From positions 1 through 64,000 of the forward strand of contig CAMXIF010000014.1 in assembly GCA_947243845.1 (NCBI GenBank): a DNA stretch of 64,000 nt. The letters are read 5' to 3'. A program made the translations under genes and the position numbers. Under the pieces are notes generated by a model. The model worked only from the letters and a program-made list of their open reading frames with translations. It was not told the origin of the DNA and ran no database searches. The DNA comes from an uncultured bacterium. GTDB taxonomy: Bacteria > Bacillota > Clostridia > Lachnospirales > Lachnospiraceae. Below, one piece after another: positions 59,954-64,000 of the stretch (positions are counted from its first letter, which is position 1; every line of letters starts with the position of its first letter).

Positions 59954-61722
59954 AAAGTAAGATAAACTTTTCCGGTAAGGACGCATTTGGCTGGCTCCTG
60001 ATCGGTATCAGTGTCCTGATGCTCGGAAAGAGTGTGGCACTTTGTTTTAGTAATGATATCTGGTATGATGAGCTGTTTACCGTGGGAATGATCGAACATT
60101 CCTACGGTGAACTGATTCAGTTTACAGCGGCAGATGTCCATCCGCCGTTGTATTATTGTGTGACGAAATTTTTTGCGGACTTATGTAAACTAATAATTCC
60201 GGGAGCCGGTACTGTTGTTCCTGCCAAAATCGTGTCGGTACTGCCTTATTTCATTTTACTCCTTTACAGTGTGACATTTGTCCGAAAGAGATACAGCATT
60301 TTTACAGGCGGGCTGTTTCTATTCTGTGTCATTTCCATGCCGCAGATGTCCGCTTATACGGTAGAAGTGCGGATGTATGGCTGGGCGCTGTTGTTTGTGA
60401 CGGCGGCGTTTTTCCATGCCTATGGCTGTGTGGAAGCGGGCAGTCCGCTTATGGAAGACAGGGGCACAACAGGCAGTCTGTTTATGGAAGATGCAGGCAG
60501 AGCAGACAATTTGTCTGCAGAAGATGTGTCAAGGACAGACAGGAAGAACAGACGTGGAAGGGGACGCTGTTTTCATGGTACAGCATTGGTTCTGTACGGG
60601 TTGGCGGCGGCTTATACCCAGTATTTTGCCTGTGTGGCAGTGGTGATGGTCTATCTGTATGTGCTGGCGGCTTTTTGGTTTCAGGATAAGAGACGGGTCA
60701 AAGAGTGGTTATGGTATGTGGCTGTTTCGATTGTGGGATATATTCCCTGGCTTTTTGCACTGATGGGACAGATATCGGCGGTCAGGGAGAACTATTGGAT
60801 CCTGCCACTGACCTGGCGGTCTATAGGAGGCTGCGTCAAATTTTTGATGAAACCGGCATTTCGCAGTGAAGTCATAAATGTCATTCTGGCCGTGGTCGTA
60901 TGTGCAGGTTATGTGCTGGTGGTGGGTGGCTTTCTTATTTCTTATGTAAAGATTAACCGCATAAAATCCGGCAATTCGACAAAAGTATACCATAATGGAA
61001 GAGTTTTGTACCCGTTTGCGGGACTCTTTGTACTGATAGGATTAGTGGTATTTGGATTTGCTGCATCCATCCTGATTCGTCCGGTGTTTGTATACCGTTA
61101 TATGATACCGGCAGCAGGCTGTTTTTGGCTGTGTCTTGTGATTTGCTTGGATGAAATGTTATGTAAACTAGATTCAAACCCTGTATTAAGAAAAGAAGAC
61201 AGCAGTATTTTGCAATCGAATAGAGTGATAGTTATGCTGCGGGGACTGCTTTCAGCTTTTCTAATTTTGCTCATCGTGATCGGCCTGCGCAATTACCGGG
61301 CTTTCCTGGGGGAAGAGGAATATAAGATTCTGCTCATGAAAGATACGGAATCGGCGCTGGCGCAAATCGAATCGGAGGATATTGTGCTTTATAATTTCGA
61401 CCAGGTGCAGGCTGTTACTTCCTATTATCTAAAGGAGGAAAGCAAACGTTATCTGTGGAATGGCAGAGCGGAGAGCCTGATTCAGGAGATTATCGGACCC
61501 TGTGAGACAGTGGAAGAGACGGATGTCATCAAAGATTGGCTGGTACAGGAGCAGACAGAACAGGAAACCGGGCGCCGCATCTGGTTTATCGGCAGTTTCA
61601 ACAGCAGGGAAGAGATTGCAGCACAGTGGCGAAAAGAGGGACTTGTGGTGGAAGAAAAGGGCAGTTATCTGTTGGAGCGTTATTGGTTTAATCTTTATGA
61701 AATTCGACTGGCAGATTCATAA
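59950..61722 (+). CDS. Membrane glycosyltransferase (GT39/ArnT-like)
   Basis: NDIWYDELFTVGMIEHSYGELIQFTAADVHPPLYY plus many TMs; ATGA overlap with thrS. Confidence 0.8.
   Translation: MKSKINFSGKDAFGWLLIGISVLMLGKSVALCFSNDIWYDELFTVGMIEHSYGELIQFTAADVHPPLYYCVTKFFADLCKLIIPGAGTVVPAKIVSVLPYFILLLYSVTFVRKRYSIFTGGLFLFCVISMPQMSAYTVEVRMYGWALLFVTAAFFHAYGCVEAGSPLMEDRGTTGSLFMEDAGRADNLSAEDVSRTDRKNRRGRGRCFHGTALVLYGLAAAYTQYFACVAVVMVYLYVLAAFWFQDKRRVKEWLWYVAVSIVGYIPWLFALMGQISAVRENYWILPLTWRSIGGCVKFLMKPAFRSEVINVILAVVVCAGYVLVVGGFLISYVKINRIKSGNSTKVYHNGRVLYPFAGLFVLIGLVVFGFAASILIRPVFVYRYMIPAAGCFWLCLVICLDEMLCKLDSNPVLRKEDSSILQSNRVIVMLRGLLSAFLILLIVIGLRNYRAFLGEEEYKILLMKDTESALAQIESEDIVLYNFDQVQAVTSYYLKEESKRYLWNGRAESLIQEIIGPCETVEETDVIKDWLVQEQTEQETGRRIWFIGSFNSREEIAAQWRKEGLVVEEKGSYLLERYWFNLYEIRLADS
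60181..60191 (+). repeat. XerD-arm-like motif TTATGTAAACT
   Basis: Exact 11-mer inside GT39-like CDS. Confidence 0.9.
60439..60537 (+). repeat. 3 x 33-bp degenerate tandem repeat in GT39-like CDS
   Basis: GSPLMEDRGTT / GSLFMEDAGRA / DNLSAEDVSRT. Confidence 0.7.
61159..61169 (+). repeat. XerD-arm-like motif TTATGTAAACT
   Basis: Exact 11-mer inside GT39-like CDS. Confidence 0.9.
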
Positions 61723-61819
61723 ATAGTGTCAGATAAAGCATAGAATCCTGTTTCATGTCCATACTAACATATGACATAGAAAATACTGCGCAGGCAGACA
61801 AATGAAACAGGAGGTTATT

Positions 61820-62134
61820 ATGGCGGAATTAAAATGTGGTGTGGAAAACTGTACCTATAATCAGGATGACTATTGTTGTAAGGGAGACATCATGGTGGCA
61901 GGCAGTCATGCGGATACCTGTGACGGGACATGCTGTGAGAGTTTTGCACAGAGACGTGATGATGCGTATGTCAGTTCCCTGAATCATCCCTGTCGGACGA
62001 TCAGCATTGACTGTGAAGCTGTCAAATGTGTATACAATTCTAATTATAAGTGCCATGCGGAGCACGTGGATATTAAGGGCTGCGGCGCCTGCGACTGCAG
62101 GGAGACGCAGTGTGCGACTTTCCGCGAATCCTAA
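61820..62134 (+). CDS. DUF1540 cysteine-rich protein (two copies of the domain)
   Basis: LKCGVENCTYNQDDYCCKGDIMV... and IDCEAVKCVYNSNYKCHAEHVDI...; AGGAGG RBS. Confidence 0.88.
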   Translation: MAELKCGVENCTYNQDDYCCKGDIMVAGSHADTCDGTCCESFAQRRDDAYVSSLNHPCRTISIDCEAVKCVYNSNYKCHAEHVDIKGCGACDCRETQCATFRES

Positions 62135-62144
62135 AATCAAATAA

Positions 62145-62181
62145 CTGCGGGCAACTAACAGGAATTGTGAGTTGCCCGCAG
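62145..62181 (+). terminator. Hairpin terminator
   Basis: CTGCGGGCAACT/AGTTGCCCGCAG. Confidence 0.75.
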
Positions 62182-62266
62182 CATGTTTTATGTGGTAAAA
62201 TTGAAAGGATTGTGAAACAAGTACGGATCTTTTAAAGATAAGAGTAAGAAAGGTGCAGACAGTAAA

Positions 62267-63007
62267 ATGAATATCAGAAAAACAGCTGCGTTGTTCCTGT
62301 TGCTGGGGATGTTTGGCATGATGTCCGGCTGCGGGGAGGAGGAAGCGGTACATACAACTGCTGCAGGGGCAGATCAGACGGAAGCAGGGGTGGAACTATC
62401 TGAATCTGCTGTGGCAGAAGAGCACAGTGAAGAGGCAGATGCCGGGGATGCGGTCATTTCAGAAGAAGACAGTGAACTGCCGGTAGAAGAACTGCCAATT
62501 GAGGAGCCGCTTAAAAGCCAGTTGACGGTGGAACTTCTGGAAGAAAATGAACTGGATGTTTCTGTGGTGGAGAATACCCGTGTTACCAAAGGATGTACCT
62601 TTGATCTGCCGGAAGGGTTTGAGGCTTCGGAGGATGTGGAGGGAATGTATGTGACTGGCCGTTATCCTATTGATGCTTCCAGTATCTATTATGTGCAGAT
62701 GGATCAGGATATGGCATTGCAGTTGATGACTAAGGAATCCTTTAAGGAGCATACACAGGATACCTTCAGGGAGTTGTACGGGGAAGAGGTGGAACTGGTC
62801 GTGGACAGCTTTGAACAGATGAAAATGCAGGGATATCCTGCCTTTCAGATTCTGTGCCACTATCAGGTGGAAGACGTCAAGGTCACCCAGCTTGCGTATA
62901 TCATCAATGCCGATAAAAGCTATGTGATTACTTATTCCCAGACCAGTGATTACGACCGGATGGAGGAGTATGAGGCAAGCGCCGACAGCATACGGGTAGC
63001 GTATTGA
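62267..63007 (+). CDS. Hypothetical lipoprotein
   Basis: Signal peptide with lipobox MMSGCGEEE; acidic linker then globular domain. Confidence 0.8.
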   Translation: MNIRKTAALFLLLGMFGMMSGCGEEEAVHTTAAGADQTEAGVELSESAVAEEHSEEADAGDAVISEEDSELPVEELPIEEPLKSQLTVELLEENELDVSVVENTRVTKGCTFDLPEGFEASEDVEGMYVTGRYPIDASSIYYVQMDQDMALQLMTKESFKEHTQDTFRELYGEEVELVVDSFEQMKMQGYPAFQILCHYQVEDVKVTQLAYIINADKSYVITYSQTSDYDRMEEYEASADSIRVAY

Positions 63008-63084
63008 ATGATGGGAAACGAAACCGGAACAAATTTTGAAATTGTATTGACACACCGGATATCCTGTGCTACACTAACATACGT

Positions 63085-63245
63085 GTGAAAGCACAGAACA
63101 ACCAAGCAGAGTATCTACTCTCACCTTGCAACGATTGCGTTCGCAAGCGTTCATAGCTTAAACTCCACAGTCTTTGTGAGGCGTATGGGAGTTGATTTCA
63201 AGCGTTTATGATTGGTGGATAGCTGTGCTGTCCACCTTTTAAATT
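63085..63245 (+). promoter_or_regulatory. infC-rpmI-rplT leader (L20-leader-like) with attenuator hairpin
   Basis: GGTGGATAGC TGT GCTGTCCACC TTTT immediately before infC; long structured untranslated region. Confidence 0.65.
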
Positions 63246-63256
63246 TTTATATTCTT

Positions 63257-63778
63257 ATGGAGGGTAAAACGATTAGCGACTTATTTATCAACGAACAGAT
63301 CAGGGACAAAGAAGTACGAGTAATCGGCGCAGATGGGGAACAGCTTGGCGTCATGCCGACAAGAGAAGCTTTAAAACTGGCAGAGGAGGCAGGGGTGGAT
63401 TTGGTGAAGATTGCACCTACAGCAAAGCCGCCTGTCTGTAAAATTGTGGATTATGGCAAGTTCAAATATGAACAGACCAGAAGAGAGAAGGAAGCTAAGA
63501 AGAAGCAGAAGATTGTTGAGATCAAGGAGATTCGGTTATCTCCCAATATTGATACCAACGATTTGAATACCAAGGTAAATGCTGCCCGTAAGTTTATCAG
63601 CAAGGGAGACCGGGTAAAGGTAACGCTGCGTTTCCGTGGCCGTGAGATGGCGCATATGAATACGAGTAAGCATATCCTGGATGATTTTGCACAGGCTCTT
63701 TCCGATATCGCGGTGATGGATAAGGCGCCGAAGGTGGAAGGCCGGAGTATGACTATGTTTTTAGCTGAGAAGCGATAA
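63257..63778 (+). CDS. infC: Translation initiation factor IF-3 (start may be AUU at 63272)
   Basis: ISDLFINEQIRDKEVRVIGADGEQLGVMPTREALKLAEEAGVDLVKIAPTAKPPVCKIVDYGKFKYEQ. Confidence 0.97.
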   Translation: MEGKTISDLFINEQIRDKEVRVIGADGEQLGVMPTREALKLAEEAGVDLVKIAPTAKPPVCKIVDYGKFKYEQTRREKEAKKKQKIVEIKEIRLSPNIDTNDLNTKVNAARKFISKGDRVKVTLRFRGREMAHMNTSKHILDDFAQALSDIAVMDKAPKVEGRSMTMFLAEKR

Positions 63779-63850
63779 GCGCTCCAGTTAAGATAAATGA
63801 TATCTGGAATCGATATCTCATCATTTTAAAAATACAGGAGGAATTTTGAA

Positions 63851-64000
63851 ATGCCGAAAATGAAAACAAGCAGATCAGCTGCGAAACGTTTTAAAGTGAC
63901 TGGAACAGGTAAGTTAAAGAGAAATAAAGCGTACAAACGCCATATCTTGACCAAGAAAACGACCAAGAACAAGAGAAATCTCAGAAAACCTGCGATAACA
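63851..64000 (+). CDS. rpmI: 50S ribosomal protein L35 (truncated by window end)
   Basis: [48 protein letters not shown]. Confidence 0.95.
   Translation, partial: MPKMKTSRSAAKRFKVTGTGKLKRNKAYKRHILTKKTTKNKRNLRKPAIT

Noticed and set aside
1-64000. CRISPR array or cas genes
   Set aside because: No regularly spaced direct repeats or Cas-like ORFs were seen; the TTATGTAAACT copies are irregularly spaced and in both orientations.

Overview
The window is a Firmicutes chromosome segment, and gene content suggests a Lachnospiraceae-type Clostridia. Positions ~1-7,560 are an AT-rich integrative/mobilizable element: decayed serine recombinase, zeta-toxin-like TA pair, TraG/VirD4-like coupling ATPase, MobA/MobL relaxase with an oriT-like inverted repeat, and a tyrosine integrase next to tRNA-Gly(GCC). 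The rest is mostly core genome on the + strand: greA-like, Ca-type P-ATPase, ytaF-like, beta-CASP hydrolase, thyA-folA, hybrid kinase, ilvE, PHP, PrsA-like PPIase, CIRCE-htpG, a four-gene operon of uncharacterised proteins, purF-purB, CDF, two structured-RNA candidates, heavy-metal P-ATPase, M23-like/bactofilin, ArsR, rarA, purA, CPBP, LysR, tcdA-like, pdxST, a GH2/ROK/polyol-DH/GPH sugar locus, T-box-thrS, GT39-like, and an L20-leader-like infC-rpmI. Main discoveries proposed: (1) a dispersed 11-mer, TTATGTAAACT, present 14 times exactly in 64 kb in both orientations, inside and outside genes, and identical to the XerD arm of B. subtilis dif as I remember it, so a candidate family of XerD-type chromosome-organising sites; (2) an uncharacterised operon (24.65-31.69 kb) pairing an Hsp70/actin-like ATPase with a giant beta-sandwich/alpha-solenoid protein, a repeat-like protein and a coiled-coil membrane protein; (3) two tandem structured RNAs at 35.84-36.18 kb between two metal transporter genes; (4) a G10 tract in an acyltransferase, a candidate phase-variation switch. 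All family calls are from reading the sequence; no searches were run.
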